Assembly: GCA_944384105.1 (NCBI GenBank) | Contig: CALWSC010000114.1 | Coordinates: forward strand, 35,994-99,993 | Origin: an uncultured Lachnospiraceae bacterium | GTDB lineage: Bacteria > Bacillota > Clostridia > Lachnospirales > Lachnospiraceae | Direction of reading: 5' to 3' | Length of the DNA stretch: 64,000 nucleotides | Notes under the pieces: generated by a model | Database searches by the model: none | What the model was told of the DNA's origin: nothing | Seen by the model: the letters and a program-made list of their open reading frames with translations, nothing else | Program-made: the position numbers and the translations under genes | Shown here: positions 36,584 through 45,298 of the stretch, piece after piece | How positions within the stretch are numbered: the stretch's first letter is position 1 | Layout: every line of letters starts with the position of its first letter

Positions 36584-37269
36584 ATTGTTTCACCGCCTTT
36601 CGCACAGTTAATCTGTCCGTCCTCAATCCGGATAATTCTGTCGCATGCCTGCGCCAGCGCTTCATTGTGCGTGACCATCAGAATGGTCTGATTGTATCTG
36701 CGGCTGCTCTCTTTTAAGAGTCCCATAACCTCTACCGTCGTCGAGGTATCCAGATTTCCTGTAGGCTCGTCCGCCAGAATCAGTGCCGGCTTATTGGCGA
36801 GCGCCCTTGCCAGAGCCGTTCTCTGCTGCTGACCGCCGGAGAGCTCATTGGGAAACCGCTTGCGTTTATCCCAGATGCCGAGTCCCTTTAAGAGCTCACA
36901 GATGTAATCATGGTCCACATGTTTTCCCTTGTCAAATGTCACGGGCAGAGCTACATTGTCATATATGTTCAGCACTGGCATCAGGCTGTAGTTCTGAAAC
37001 ACGAAACCGATATTTCTTCGGCGGAAAATCGTGAGTTCTTTACGCCTGAGTGCCGCGATATTATGACCGCGGATGATGATCTGCCCCTGTGTCGGTGTGT
37101 CCAGCCCCCCGATCAAGTTTAAAAGCGTACTCTTCCCCGAACCCGATGTCCCCACGATCGCGATAAATTCTCCAATCTTAACCGAAAATGTCACATCACG
37201 CAGGGCGTGCACTTCATTTTCCTTTTCTCCATATATTTTATGTATATGCTTTACCTGTAAGATTTCCAT
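36580..37269 (-). CDS. ABC transporter ATPase (LolD/MacB/BceA type)
   Basis: 229 residues. Walker A 'AIVGTSGSGKSTLLNLIGGLD', Q-loop 'FVFQNYSLMPVLNIYDNVALP', signature 'LSGGQQQRTALARAL' and Walker B 'LILADEPTGNLD' are all intact. It partners the downstream FtsX-like permease, with which it overlaps. Its start ATG follows AAAGGGG, and the 167-nt upstream gap holds a terminator for the kinase gene and a BceR-like operator. Confidence 0.95.
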   Translation of the reverse strand: MEILQVKHIHKIYGEKENEVHALRDVTFSVKIGEFIAIVGTSGSGKSTLLNLIGGLDTPTQGQIIIRGHNIAALRRKELTIFRRRNIGFVFQNYSLMPVLNIYDNVALPVTFDKGKHVDHDYICELLKGLGIWDKRKRFPNELSGGQQQRTALARALANKPALILADEPTGNLDTSTTVEVMGLLKESSRRYNQTILMVTHNEALAQACDRIIRIEDGQINCAKGGETI

Positions 37270-37353
37270 TGTAAGACCCCTTTCAGTTTCTTTTTATGAC
37301 ATTATCTTAACAGGGTAATCTTTCAATGCCATGACAATATTCCCTCCCAATTC

Positions 37354-37367
37354 TGACAGTTTTGTAA
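37354..37367. promoter_or_regulatory. BceR-like operator upstream of the ABC genes
   Basis: TGACA-GTTT-TGTAA fits the TNACA-N4-TGTAA consensus known for Bce-type response regulators and is extended by TTC/GAA to a longer imperfect dyad. It lies 85 nt before the ATPase start, just after the kinase terminator. Confidence 0.6.
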
Positions 37368-37376
37368 GAATCCCGG

Positions 37377-37422
37377 AAAAATGCCCCGGATTTGCTGCAT
37401 ATCCGTCTGCAGCTTCCGGGGC
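37377..37422 (-). terminator. Terminator after the sensor kinase gene
   Basis: GCCCCGGA/TCCGGGGC outer stem with an inner GCTGCA/TGCAGC stem, then ATTTTT on the minus strand. Confidence 0.88.
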
Positions 37423-37436
37423 TTCCATTTCCTTAC

Positions 37437-38366
37437 TTATATTATTATATTTTTTTCCATTTCCCCGCAGTTTTTCAGAAAAACAGAAAACGTACTTCCC
37501 TTCCCATACTCAGATGCCGCCGTAATATATCCCTTCTCATGCTCCAGTATGAGCCGCGATAGGTACAGTCCGATCCCCGAGCCCTCCAGGTTTTCCACAT
37601 CGCGGCTTCGGTAGAAGCGCTTAAAAATCTCTGTCAGCTCTTCTCTGCGGATTCCCCTTCCCGTATCTGTCACTGAGATCTCTGTATACATTTCCATCGG
37701 ATGCACGCGGATTGTGATTTTCCCTCCGGGATGCGTATACTTCACCGCATTTTCCAGAATATTCCCAAAAACTTCGGCCGTCCACTTCCTGTTATGCCAC
37801 AGCTTCAGATTCAAAAACGGCACTGTCTCGATGGAAATGTTCCGCTGGTCTGCCTTATCCCACACTGCCGTCACTGCGTCTGCTATCGTCTCCTTTATCG
37901 CGAGTGGTTCCGCCTCAAAAGCCACGGCGCCCTGTTCCAGATTTACCATCTTGAACAGGGACTGCAGAATCCAGTCCAGCTTTTCCGACTGCTGCTTCAT
38001 CTTTCCCAGGAATTTCTTCCGTTTCACCGCATCAAGCGTCTCATCCTCGAGCAGTTCTCTATACATCATCAGTCCTGCAAGAGGTGTCTTTACCTGATGA
38101 GACATATTGGAAATCAGGCTTTTCACCTGCTCCTTCTCCGTCTCAGCATGTGAGATGCCCAGATCCACTTTTTCCTGTATGCGCCTGGCCTTAGACGCCA
38201 GGGCGGAAATCTCGCCCTCCTGAATATCGGACCGGGAAATCGGCTCTCCGTCCAGAATTTCATCCATCATCCTGTCGATCACTCTGTACATCTTCCTGTT
38301 TCGATACCATCCGTATCCGCATCCCGACAGTGCCGCCAGCAGAAGCGCCGTCAGAATCCCGGTCAT
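37437..38366 (-). CDS. Sensor histidine kinase
   Basis: 309 residues from the ATG at 38366, which overlaps the response regulator stop by 4 nt. The frame is open a further 78 codons upstream inside the regulator gene, but those residues are a shadow. A single N-terminal membrane helix ('GILTALLLAALSGCGYGWY') is followed by HisKA with 'SNMSHQVKTPLAGLMMYRELL' (phospho-His) and HATPase_c with 'ENAVKYT', 'VTDTGRGI' and 'GSGIGLYLSRLI'. There is almost no external sensor domain, so the signal probably comes from a partner, perhaps the ABC permease. Confidence 0.93.
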   Translation of the reverse strand: MTGILTALLLAALSGCGYGWYRNRKMYRVIDRMMDEILDGEPISRSDIQEGEISALASKARRIQEKVDLGISHAETEKEQVKSLISNMSHQVKTPLAGLMMYRELLEDETLDAVKRKKFLGKMKQQSEKLDWILQSLFKMVNLEQGAVAFEAEPLAIKETIADAVTAVWDKADQRNISIETVPFLNLKLWHNRKWTAEVFGNILENAVKYTHPGGKITIRVHPMEMYTEISVTDTGRGIRREELTEIFKRFYRSRDVENLEGSGIGLYLSRLILEHEKGYITAASEYGKGSTFSVFLKNCGEMEKNIII

Positions 38367-39040
38367 TTCTCCCCCTCCTTCCAAATATATCCGATTCCGT
38401 GAACTGTCCGGATCCGTCTGGGATTTGCAGGGTCGTCCTCGATCTTTCCACGCAGCCGGCGGATGTTGACGGAAAGCGTATTTTCGTCCACGAATTTTCC
38501 CTGACTGTCCCACACATGCGCAAGAATCTGCTCCTTTGCCAGCACGCGGCCGCGGTTCTCCATGAGATATGCCAGAAGCTGATATTCCACCTTGCTGCAC
38601 AGCACCTCCTCTCCTTCCTTATACACTCTGCAGCTGTCTTTATCCAGCATAATTCCTCCGGATACCAGCCGGTTTTCCTGCCGTCTGCCCTGCAGAATCT
38701 TCCGGATGCGCGCCTTTAAAACTGCCAGTGAAAATGGTTTTGACATATAATCCGCCACGCCCAGCTCCAGAGCCTTTACTTCGTCCATTTCCGAATCACG
38801 CGCCGTCAGCATCAGGATCGGCGTATCTTCCGTCTGCTTCATTTCCACGCAAATATCGAATCCGCTGCCGTCCGGCAGATTGCAGTCCAGCAGGAGCAAA
38901 TCCCATACCTGTCTCTTCAAAAGCTCCATACCTTCCCGTTTTGTTCCGCAGCCCGCTGTCTCATATCCCTCCATTTCCAGCGAAAAAATCAGCCCTTCCC
39001 GGAGATCCCCGTCATCCTCTATAATCAATATCCTGCTCAT
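38363..39040 (-). CDS. OmpR/PhoB family response regulator
   Basis: 225 residues from the ATG at 39040. An adjacent GTG one codon upstream is possible. The receiver domain shows 'ILIIEDDGDLREGL', the phospho-acceptor Asp in 'LLLLDCNLPDGSG', 'MLTARDSEMD' and 'YMSKPFSLAVL'. The C-terminal winged helix shows 'LTKVEY'-type and 'VDENTLSVNIRRLRGKIED' elements. It is paired with the kinase immediately downstream and likely binds the box at 37354. It lies 22 nt after the aldo/keto reductase gene. Confidence 0.94.
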   Translation of the reverse strand: MSRILIIEDDGDLREGLIFSLEMEGYETAGCGTKREGMELLKRQVWDLLLLDCNLPDGSGFDICVEMKQTEDTPILMLTARDSEMDEVKALELGVADYMSKPFSLAVLKARIRKILQGRRQENRLVSGGIMLDKDSCRVYKEGEEVLCSKVEYQLLAYLMENRGRVLAKEQILAHVWDSQGKFVDENTLSVNIRRLRGKIEDDPANPRRIRTVHGIGYIWKEGEK

Positions 39041-39062
39041 CACTCTGTCCTGCTAAAACACC

Positions 39063-40025
39063 TCATTTTAAAATCTCTTCAATCTGCGCCATCTCCTGCT
39101 CAGAGAACTCCAGTCCTCCCAGGCAGCCGCAGTTTTCCTCAATCTGAGCGTATCTGCTTGCACCGATGATGACGGATGTGGTATGCCCAAGCGCCCATGC
39201 CAGCGCCATCTGCGCCAGGCTCTGTCCCCTGTTCTGTGCTATGGCTGCGAGCTTTCTCGTGATTTCTGCCACGTCTCCCGTGATCTGCTCACGCTTCAGG
39301 AATACGCTTGTTCCCGCTGCCCTGGAATCCTTCGGTATTCCGTTTATATATTTTCCTGTGAGGATTCCCTGTGCCAGCGGACAGAATGCGATCGTGCCGA
39401 TACCAAGCTCCTCTGCTCTGTCAATTACCGGATCATTTCTGCGGTCTGTCATGGAATAGCGGATCTGGTTGAGCAGACAGTGAATGTCCCTCTCATTGAG
39501 AAGCTGCTCCATCTTCTGCATCTGCTGCGGATTATAGTTGGAGATCCCTACATACAGCGCTTTCCCCTGCTGCACGATCAGCTTCAGCGCGTCCGCCGTC
39601 TCCTCCATTGGCGTGTTGGGGTCCGGAACGTGATGATAGAAGATATCGACATATTCAAGTCCCATGCGCTTCAGACTCTGATCCAGGGAGGAAATCAGAT
39701 ATTTCTTAGATCCGCCTCTCCCGTAGGGTCCGTCCCACATATCATACCCGGCTTTTGTCGAAATAATCAGTTCGTCCCTGTGTCCGCTAAGCTGCTCCTT
39801 TAAGATCCTTCCGAACCGTTCCTCCGCGCTTCCCGGGACAGGACCGTAATTATTTGCCAGGTCAAAAGCCGTGATGCCATGATCAAAAGCTCCTGTGATC
39901 ATCTCCGTACACGTCGCATGATCTGCCTCCGTACCGAAGTTATGCCACAGCCCAAGTGATATAAGCGGCAGCTGCAGTCCGCTTTCTCCGCAGTATCTGT
40001 AGTTCATTCGTTCATATCTGTTCAT
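39063..40025 (-). CDS. Aldo/keto reductase, YghZ/GpR-like
   Basis: 320 residues. 'MNYRYCGESGLQLPLISLGLWHNFG', 'ITAFDLANNYGPVPGSAEERFGRIL', 'DELIISTKAGYDMWDGPYGRGGSKKYLISSLDQSLKRMGLEYVD' and 'TSVIIGAS' closely follow the E. coli YghZ (L-glyceraldehyde 3-phosphate reductase) pattern. The catalytic Tyr is in 'NNYG' and the Lys in 'STKAG'. It is an NADPH-dependent cytoplasmic reductase, and the physiological substrate here is not certain. It sits 16 nt after a GH43-like gene and is probably in the same transcript. Confidence 0.92.
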   Translation of the reverse strand: MNRYERMNYRYCGESGLQLPLISLGLWHNFGTEADHATCTEMITGAFDHGITAFDLANNYGPVPGSAEERFGRILKEQLSGHRDELIISTKAGYDMWDGPYGRGGSKKYLISSLDQSLKRMGLEYVDIFYHHVPDPNTPMEETADALKLIVQQGKALYVGISNYNPQQMQKMEQLLNERDIHCLLNQIRYSMTDRRNDPVIDRAEELGIGTIAFCPLAQGILTGKYINGIPKDSRAAGTSVFLKREQITGDVAEITRKLAAIAQNRGQSLAQMALAWALGHTTSVIIGASRYAQIEENCGCLGGLEFSEQEMAQIEEILK

Positions 40026-40041
40026 TCTGTTTTTCCTCCCG

Positions 40042-40941
40042 TCATACCTCTGTACCGTACGCTTTTGTCAAACGTTCATACTCCTCGTCCGTGATGCTTA
40101 AGACGCCTCCGTGCCGTTTCCGCGTGATCCCCATGTCATACTCTGTGTCATCCAGTATCCGGAATCTTCCGGTTTCCAGATCTTCTGTCAGCATCGGGAG
40201 GTAACCTTTTTTCTCAAGAAAACGGTCCGCGATCAGGCACCACGTTCTGCCGTCCGCAAGAAGATAGCACTCCGGTCCCTCCAGCCCCGGCATGTGTTCG
40301 AGCTGTTCTGATGATATCTCCCGGAATTCTCCTGTCAGGGATTCTGACTTTTCCATCAGGATAATGCCTCTCTCCTCATCCTTTGAAAATCGGTAATACA
40401 TTCCCCTGTCGTACACAATCGTGGAATCAATGACATGCTGCGCACGCTGCATATAGATAAACGGTTCAGAAAACGTCCTGAAATCTTCCGTATACGCCGC
40501 ATAGATCTTCAGCTTTCTGTCCTTTCCGTCCATTGTGGACCAGAACATCATAAATGCCTGCCGCTCATCATCAAAAACAGCTTCCGGCGCCCACGCACAG
40601 CCGGCGCCTTCGGGAGCTGCAGTGAACGTGCGAACCTCTGACCAGTGCACCAGATCGTCTGATTGCCAGATCAGCAGCTCTCTGCTTCCGTTCTCCCGCG
40701 CCTTCATCCAGTCTTTTGTCACCGCAATTTTGAGATCCGTGGCGAGAATATAAAATTTCCCGGTCACCGGATGGCGAACCGGAAACGGATCGCGAATCCC
40801 GCAGGTTCCTGTCTGAGAACAGATTACCGGCTTTCCCTTATTCAGCTCCTGCCAGTGCAGCCCGTCTCTGCTGACAGAAAAGTAAAGCTGTTCCCCTCCG
40901 TCAAAATCTCCGATAAAATGTGTGAATAAATAACCAGCCAT
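40042..40941 (-). CDS. Glycoside hydrolase family 43-like protein
   Basis: 299 residues without signal peptide, five-bladed beta-propeller style. 'CGIRDPFPVRHPVTGKFYILATDL' holds the typical Arg-Asp-Pro catalytic strand. 'CAWAPEAVFDDERQAFMMFWSTM' and 'GPECYLLADGRTWCLIADRF' supply the other acidic positions. Relatives act on arabinose- or xylose-containing oligosaccharides. Its cytoplasmic location suggests action on imported short sugars. The ATG follows CAGGAGAATACAT. It is first in a run that continues with the aldo/keto reductase. Confidence 0.85.
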   Translation of the reverse strand: MAGYLFTHFIGDFDGGEQLYFSVSRDGLHWQELNKGKPVICSQTGTCGIRDPFPVRHPVTGKFYILATDLKIAVTKDWMKARENGSRELLIWQSDDLVHWSEVRTFTAAPEGAGCAWAPEAVFDDERQAFMMFWSTMDGKDRKLKIYAAYTEDFRTFSEPFIYMQRAQHVIDSTIVYDRGMYYRFSKDEERGIILMEKSESLTGEFREISSEQLEHMPGLEGPECYLLADGRTWCLIADRFLEKKGYLPMLTEDLETGRFRILDDTEYDMGITRKRHGGVLSITDEEYERLTKAYGTEV

Positions 40942-41215
40942 ATGTATTCTCCTGAAAGGTATTATTTGTTTTTTATTTTACATCGGAACAAGGTAAGATT
41001 CAACGCTCAGATCATATACCGTACCGCTCATTTTTTAATACGCCCGACCCAGATTTAGAGAATCTGACTTTTCACAGAAACTTTATTGGATGCTCCCATA
41101 AATCTGATTTTCAGATAAGTCAGATTGATGTTTCATCTGGAAAATTCTCCTCCCTGCTGTTATAATAATACCGTAGCAATTTTACACAAACCATCAATTG
41201 GAGAGGAGTATTATT
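40942..41215 (+). promoter_or_regulatory. Divergent intergenic region and S1-protein promoter
   Basis: Apart from promoters, no gene is seen. A TATAAT (41161-41166) lies 50 nt before the S1-protein start with only TGGAAA at the -35 position. AATCTGA-TTTTCAGATAAG-TCAGATT (about 41101-41126) is a dyad, and AATCTGACTTTTC occurs about 50 nt upstream as a partial repeat. Confidence 0.4.
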
Positions 41216-42124
41216 ATGTCTGAAGAGAAAATGACCATGGACGATTACGCAGAGGAGCTGGAGGCCTCCTTTAAGAAGATTGAAGAGGGAGACATCCTGA
41301 CCGGAACAGTGATCGCTGTAACGGATAATGAGATCATCCTGGATTTAAAATATTATGCTGAAGGAGTTATCAAAATCGAAGATTACTCAAGAGAGCCCGG
41401 CTTTAACGCGAAGGAACAGGTTCATGTCGGAGATGAAGTCTCTGCAACGGTGGTCCGTAAGGACGACGGCCGCGGTAATATCCAGCTTTCCCGCGTGGAA
41501 GCAAATGATGTGCTCGCATGGGATAAGCTGCGTCAGCTCAAAGAAGATAAGACGGTTCTCGACGTGAAGGTTGCCGAGGTTGTAAATGCCGGCGTCACTG
41601 CTTATGTGGAGGGTATCCGCGGATTTATTCCCGCATCTAAGCTCGCGCTGAACTATGTGGAGAATCTGGATGAGTATCTTAACAAGACAATTCAGGTCCA
41701 GGTATTCGACCTCGATGAGGAGAAAAACCGCCTGATCTTATCTGCAAAAGAAGTTCTGAGAGAGAAGGCTGAGGAGGAAAGAAAGGCAAAGATCTCTAAT
41801 ATACAGGTCGGATTCGTCACAGAGGGAACTGTCGAGAGCCTGCAGTCCTATGGAGCGTTCGTCGCCCTGGGCAACGGACTGAGCGGCCTGGTACATATCT
41901 CTCAGATCAGCCAGAAGCGTATCAAACACCCGTCCGCTGTGCTTAAAGTCGGAGATAAAGTTAAGGTAAAAGTCATCGCCATCAAAGACGGCAAGCTGTC
42001 TCTGAGCATGAAAGCGCTCGATGACGTAGCAGCAAAGGAAATTGAGGAAGAGACCGTGGAAATTCCAAAGAGCGAAGAGCTGACCACAAGTCTTGGAGAA
42101 CTGTTTGCAAAATTAAAACTTTAA
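41216..42124 (+). CDS. S1 RNA-binding domain protein (ribosomal protein S1-like)
   Basis: 302 residues from the ATG at 41216, after GGAGAGGAG. Three S1/OB domains run at about residues 25-95 ('GDILTGTVIAVTDNEIILDLKYYAEGVI'), 110-180 ('VLDVKVAEVVNAGVTAYVEGIRGFIPASKL') and 198-270 ('GFVTEGTVESLQSYGAFVALGNGLSGLVHISQIS'). The last carries the classic S1 motif. Clostridia often have such short S1 forms instead of the six-domain protein. Its role is probably RNA binding in translation or mRNA stability. Confidence 0.9.
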   Translation: MSEEKMTMDDYAEELEASFKKIEEGDILTGTVIAVTDNEIILDLKYYAEGVIKIEDYSREPGFNAKEQVHVGDEVSATVVRKDDGRGNIQLSRVEANDVLAWDKLRQLKEDKTVLDVKVAEVVNAGVTAYVEGIRGFIPASKLALNYVENLDEYLNKTIQVQVFDLDEEKNRLILSAKEVLREKAEEERKAKISNIQVGFVTEGTVESLQSYGAFVALGNGLSGLVHISQISQKRIKHPSAVLKVGDKVKVKVIAIKDGKLSLSMKALDDVAAKEIEEETVEIPKSEELTTSLGELFAKLKL

Positions 42125-42230
42125 TTTTTTCTTTTTCATTTTAATGTTTCTTTAATCTTCCGGTTATATAGTAAGATCAACAAAGAGATACTAGTAAAAA
42201 ATCATTGAACATAAACAGGAGGATATCATT

Positions 42231-42872
42231 ATGAAGAAAAAATTATTCGCAGCAGCAGCACTTACACTCGCACTCACATCCGTATTTACCGCATGCGGAG
42301 GCGGCAAGGACATCGGGCAGGCGGCAGCAAAGGAAGCAGCCCTCTCTGACGCAGGAGTTCAGGAGAGCGATGTTACCCGTCTGAGAGTATCCAAGGACAG
42401 AGATGACGGCAGGACAATTTATGAGATTGAATTTGATGTTCAGGAGAAGGAATACAGTTACGATATCGACGCCTCTGACGGCACCATCCTCTCTTACGAT
42501 CAGGAAATCAATCCGAATTATCAGAGCCAGCAGTCTGCTGACCCTGCTTCTCAGCCGACTGCATCACCTTCTCCAGCCGCTGAAAGCACTGCCGCTCCGG
42601 AGGCAGCACCGGCTGCTGAAACAGCCACCGCAACCCCTACCCCGAATGCAGCCGCTCTTCCGTCCGGTGCATCTGTCTCAATTGATGATGCAAAAAACAC
42701 CGCTCTCGCCAAGGTTCCGGGAGCGACGGATCAGGATATCAAGATTGAACTCGATTATGATGACGGCAGGGCCTGCTATGAGGGCGACATCATTTACAAT
42801 CATATGGAATACGAATTCAAGATCGACGCTTCCAATGGAAATATCATTGAGTGGAGCGAAGAGAAGTGGTAA
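42231..42872 (+). CDS. PepSY-domain lipoprotein
   Basis: 213 residues with a type II signal peptide (lipobox 'TSVFTAC', Cys about residue 22). Two PepSY units (about 28-92 and 147-213) with 'DGRTIYEIEFDVQEKEYSYDIDA' and 'DGRACYEGDIIYNHMEYEFKIDA' flank a Pro/Ala/Ser/Thr linker. It is anchored outside the membrane. PepSY modules often inhibit or bind proteases, but no substrate is evident. An AGGAGGATATCATT site precedes the ATG. The transcript ends at the hairpin at 42893. Confidence 0.9.
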   Translation: MKKKLFAAAALTLALTSVFTACGGGKDIGQAAAKEAALSDAGVQESDVTRLRVSKDRDDGRTIYEIEFDVQEKEYSYDIDASDGTILSYDQEINPNYQSQQSADPASQPTASPSPAAESTAAPEAAPAAETATATPTPNAAALPSGASVSIDDAKNTALAKVPGATDQDIKIELDYDDGRACYEGDIIYNHMEYEFKIDASNGNIIEWSEEKW

Positions 42873-42892
42873 AAAGGTTTATACAAAAGCCA

Positions 42893-42933
42893 GGACAGCC
42901 GCACGAAAATCGTGTGGCTGTCCCATATTTTTT
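42893..42933 (+). terminator. Terminator after PepSY lipoprotein gene
   Basis: A 14-bp stem GGACAGCCGCACGA / TCGTGTGGCTGTCC with one mismatch, 3-nt loop, then CATATTTTTT. It abuts the end of the convergent nspC and may serve both. Confidence 0.88.
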
Positions 42934-44070
42934 CTAGGAAAGTCTCATCCTGAAGTCTTCATATCCAAATGTTTTGACGATAGAAATCTCTCCCGCAGCG
43001 TCCCTGTACGCAATTGACGGAAGCGGCATACCATTGAAGGTGTTCGTTTTAACCATGGTATACAGCGCCATATCCTCAAAAATCACCAGATCTCCCGGTA
43101 CAAGAGGCCTATCAAATGAATAATCACCGATCACGTCCCCTGCCAGGCAGGTCGGACCTCCCAGGCGGTACGTGTACTCCTTCTCCTGCGGCTGTCCGCT
43201 GTCCCTCACCGGAGGACGATAAGGCATCTCCAGCACATCAGGCATATGACAGGCTGCTGACGTGTCAAGAATCGCAATATCTATCCCGTTCTTCACAGTC
43301 TCGAGCACACGCGATACGAGAAATCCTGCATTCAGCACCGCTGCCTCTCCCGGCTCAAGATACACTTCCACGTGATATTTCTCCCGCAGCTGCTTCACGA
43401 TCCGGATCAGACGTTCAATATCATAATCCTCTCTCGTGATATGATGACCTCCTCCAAGGTTGAGCCACTTCATCCCGTAAAGATACTTTCCGAACTTCTC
43501 CTCAAATGCCTGCACTGTTACTTCCAGTGCATCGGAATTCTGCTCGCAGAGCGTGTGAAAATGCAGCCCGTCAAGAAGCGGCAGAATACTCTCGTCGAAA
43601 TTTGCCAGAGTTGTTCCCAGCCGCGAGCCGAACGCACACGGGTCGTAGATCTCGTGACCGTCCTGCGTTGAGCATTCCGGATTTACACGAAGCCCTATCA
43701 ACTTTCCGGCATCCTTTGCACGCGGTCCGAAGCGCTTCACCTGTACCGGGGAGTTAAATACCAGATCGTCAGCGTACTTCAGGATCTCTTCGAATTCATC
43801 CTCCCGGTAGGCGGGAGAGAAGATATGTGTCTCCCCTCCGAAGTAGCCGGCTCCCAGCTTTGCCTCATAAAGCCCGCTCGCCGTCGTGCCCGCCAGATAT
43901 TTTCTCATAAGCGGATAGACTGTGTACATCGAAAATGCCTTCTGCGCCAGCAGAATCTTACATCCGGCGCGCTCGGAAGTTTCTTTTAAAATCTTAAGAT
44001 TTCTCACGAGACGTTTCTCATCCACCATAAAATACGGCGTCCGGAGCGCCTCCATATTCTGCGTTCCCAT
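42934..44070 (-). CDS. nspC: Carboxynorspermidine/carboxyspermidine decarboxylase
   Basis: 378 residues. A PLP enzyme of the alanine-racemase fold: 'ILLAQKAFSMYTVYPLMRKYLAGTTASGLYEAKLG' holds the PLP Lys, 'LHFHTLCEQNS' and 'LNLGGGHHITREDYD' bind PLP phosphate, and 'GPTCLAGDVIGDY' has the catalytic Cys. It decarboxylates carboxyspermidine to spermidine, the last step of the aspartate-semialdehyde route. It overlaps the dehydrogenase gene by 1 nt and is last in the polyamine operon. Confidence 0.95.
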   Translation of the reverse strand: MGTQNMEALRTPYFMVDEKRLVRNLKILKETSERAGCKILLAQKAFSMYTVYPLMRKYLAGTTASGLYEAKLGAGYFGGETHIFSPAYREDEFEEILKYADDLVFNSPVQVKRFGPRAKDAGKLIGLRVNPECSTQDGHEIYDPCAFGSRLGTTLANFDESILPLLDGLHFHTLCEQNSDALEVTVQAFEEKFGKYLYGMKWLNLGGGHHITREDYDIERLIRIVKQLREKYHVEVYLEPGEAAVLNAGFLVSRVLETVKNGIDIAILDTSAACHMPDVLEMPYRPPVRDSGQPQEKEYTYRLGGPTCLAGDVIGDYSFDRPLVPGDLVIFEDMALYTMVKTNTFNGMPLPSIAYRDAAGEISIVKTFGYEDFRMRLS

Positions 44071-45272
44071 CAGTCCACCAGAACCGGGTTAAAGGATTCC
44101 TTCCACGGAAGTCCCCATTTATTCAGGGCATCCATGAACGGATCGGGATCAAACTCCTCGATATTGTGCACGCCCGGCTTGTTCCATGTGCCAGTCATCA
44201 GCATCATTGCGCCGATCATGGCCGGAACACCTGTCGTGTACGATACCGCCTGGGAGCCGACCTCTTTGTAGCACTCCTGATGGTCGCAGATATTATACAG
44301 ATAGTAGGTCTTATCCTTTCCATCCTTCTTGCCCTGGAAAATACAGCCGATATTCGTCTTACCAACCGTGCGCGGACCAAGAGACGCCGGATCCGGAAGC
44401 ACCGCCTTTAAGAACTGAAGCGGAATAATCTCTCTGCCTTCGAACATAATCGGCTTGATTGAAGTCATACCGACATCCTCCAGACACTTTAAGTGTGTCA
44501 GATAGCTCTGACCAAATGTCATGAAGAAACGGATGCGTTTAATACCAGGGATGTTGAGCGCCAGGCTCTCGATCTCCTCGTGGTGCAGCAGGTACATATC
44601 CTTCTCCCCCACGCCCTCGAAATTGTACACGCGCTTGATTTCCATCGGCTCTGTCTCAACCCAGTGGCCGTCCTCCCAATAGGAACCCTTTGCAGATACC
44701 TCGCGGATATTGATCTCAGGATTAAAGTTCGTCGCGAATGGATAGCCGTGGTCGCCGCCGTTGCAATCCAGAATGTCGATATAGTTGATCTCGTCAAATT
44801 CATGCTTCAACGCGTAGGCGGAAAATACGCTCGTCACACCAGGATCGAATCCGCTTCCCAGAAGCGCGGTGATGCCTGCCTTCTCGAATCTCTCACGATA
44901 TGCCCACTGCCAGCTGTACTCGAACTTCGCAGTGTCCTCCGGCTCATAATTTGCCGTGTCCACATAATGCGTCTTTGTAGCCAGGCAGGCGTCCATAATT
45001 GTCAGATCCTGGTAAGGAAGCGCAAGATTTAACACTACCTGCGGCTTCTCCTTCTCGATCAGGGCAATCAGCTCATCTACGCTGTCAGCGTCCACCTTCG
45101 CTGTTGTAATCTTCGTCTTCGTCGTTCCCTGAAGCTTCTCCTTTAAGGCATCGCATTTCTCCTTTGTCCTGCTTGCAATGCAGATTTCCTCAAATACTTC
45201 ACTATTCTGGCAGCACTTGTGAATTGCCACAGAGGCAACTCCGCCGCAACCGATAATTAACGCTTTTCCCAT
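44070..45272 (-). CDS. Carboxynorspermidine/carboxyspermidine dehydrogenase (saccharopine dehydrogenase family)
   Basis: 400 residues. The N-terminal Rossmann fold shows 'ALIIGCGGVASVAIHKC' and 'ICIASRTKEKCDAL', and the central part contains 'TALLGSGFDPGVTSVFSAYALKHEFDEINYIDILDCNGGDHGYPFATNFNPEINIREV', typical of CASDH. It reductively condenses putrescine with aspartate semialdehyde using NADPH. It is directly upstream of nspC and downstream of agmatinase, so substrate and product enzymes flank it. Confidence 0.92.
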   Translation of the reverse strand: MGKALIIGCGGVASVAIHKCCQNSEVFEEICIASRTKEKCDALKEKLQGTTKTKITTAKVDADSVDELIALIEKEKPQVVLNLALPYQDLTIMDACLATKTHYVDTANYEPEDTAKFEYSWQWAYRERFEKAGITALLGSGFDPGVTSVFSAYALKHEFDEINYIDILDCNGGDHGYPFATNFNPEINIREVSAKGSYWEDGHWVETEPMEIKRVYNFEGVGEKDMYLLHHEEIESLALNIPGIKRIRFFMTFGQSYLTHLKCLEDVGMTSIKPIMFEGREIIPLQFLKAVLPDPASLGPRTVGKTNIGCIFQGKKDGKDKTYYLYNICDHQECYKEVGSQAVSYTTGVPAMIGAMMLMTGTWNKPGVHNIEEFDPDPFMDALNKWGLPWKESFNPVLVD

Positions 45273-45298
45273 CTTCGTATCCTCCTCAAATTTTATAT

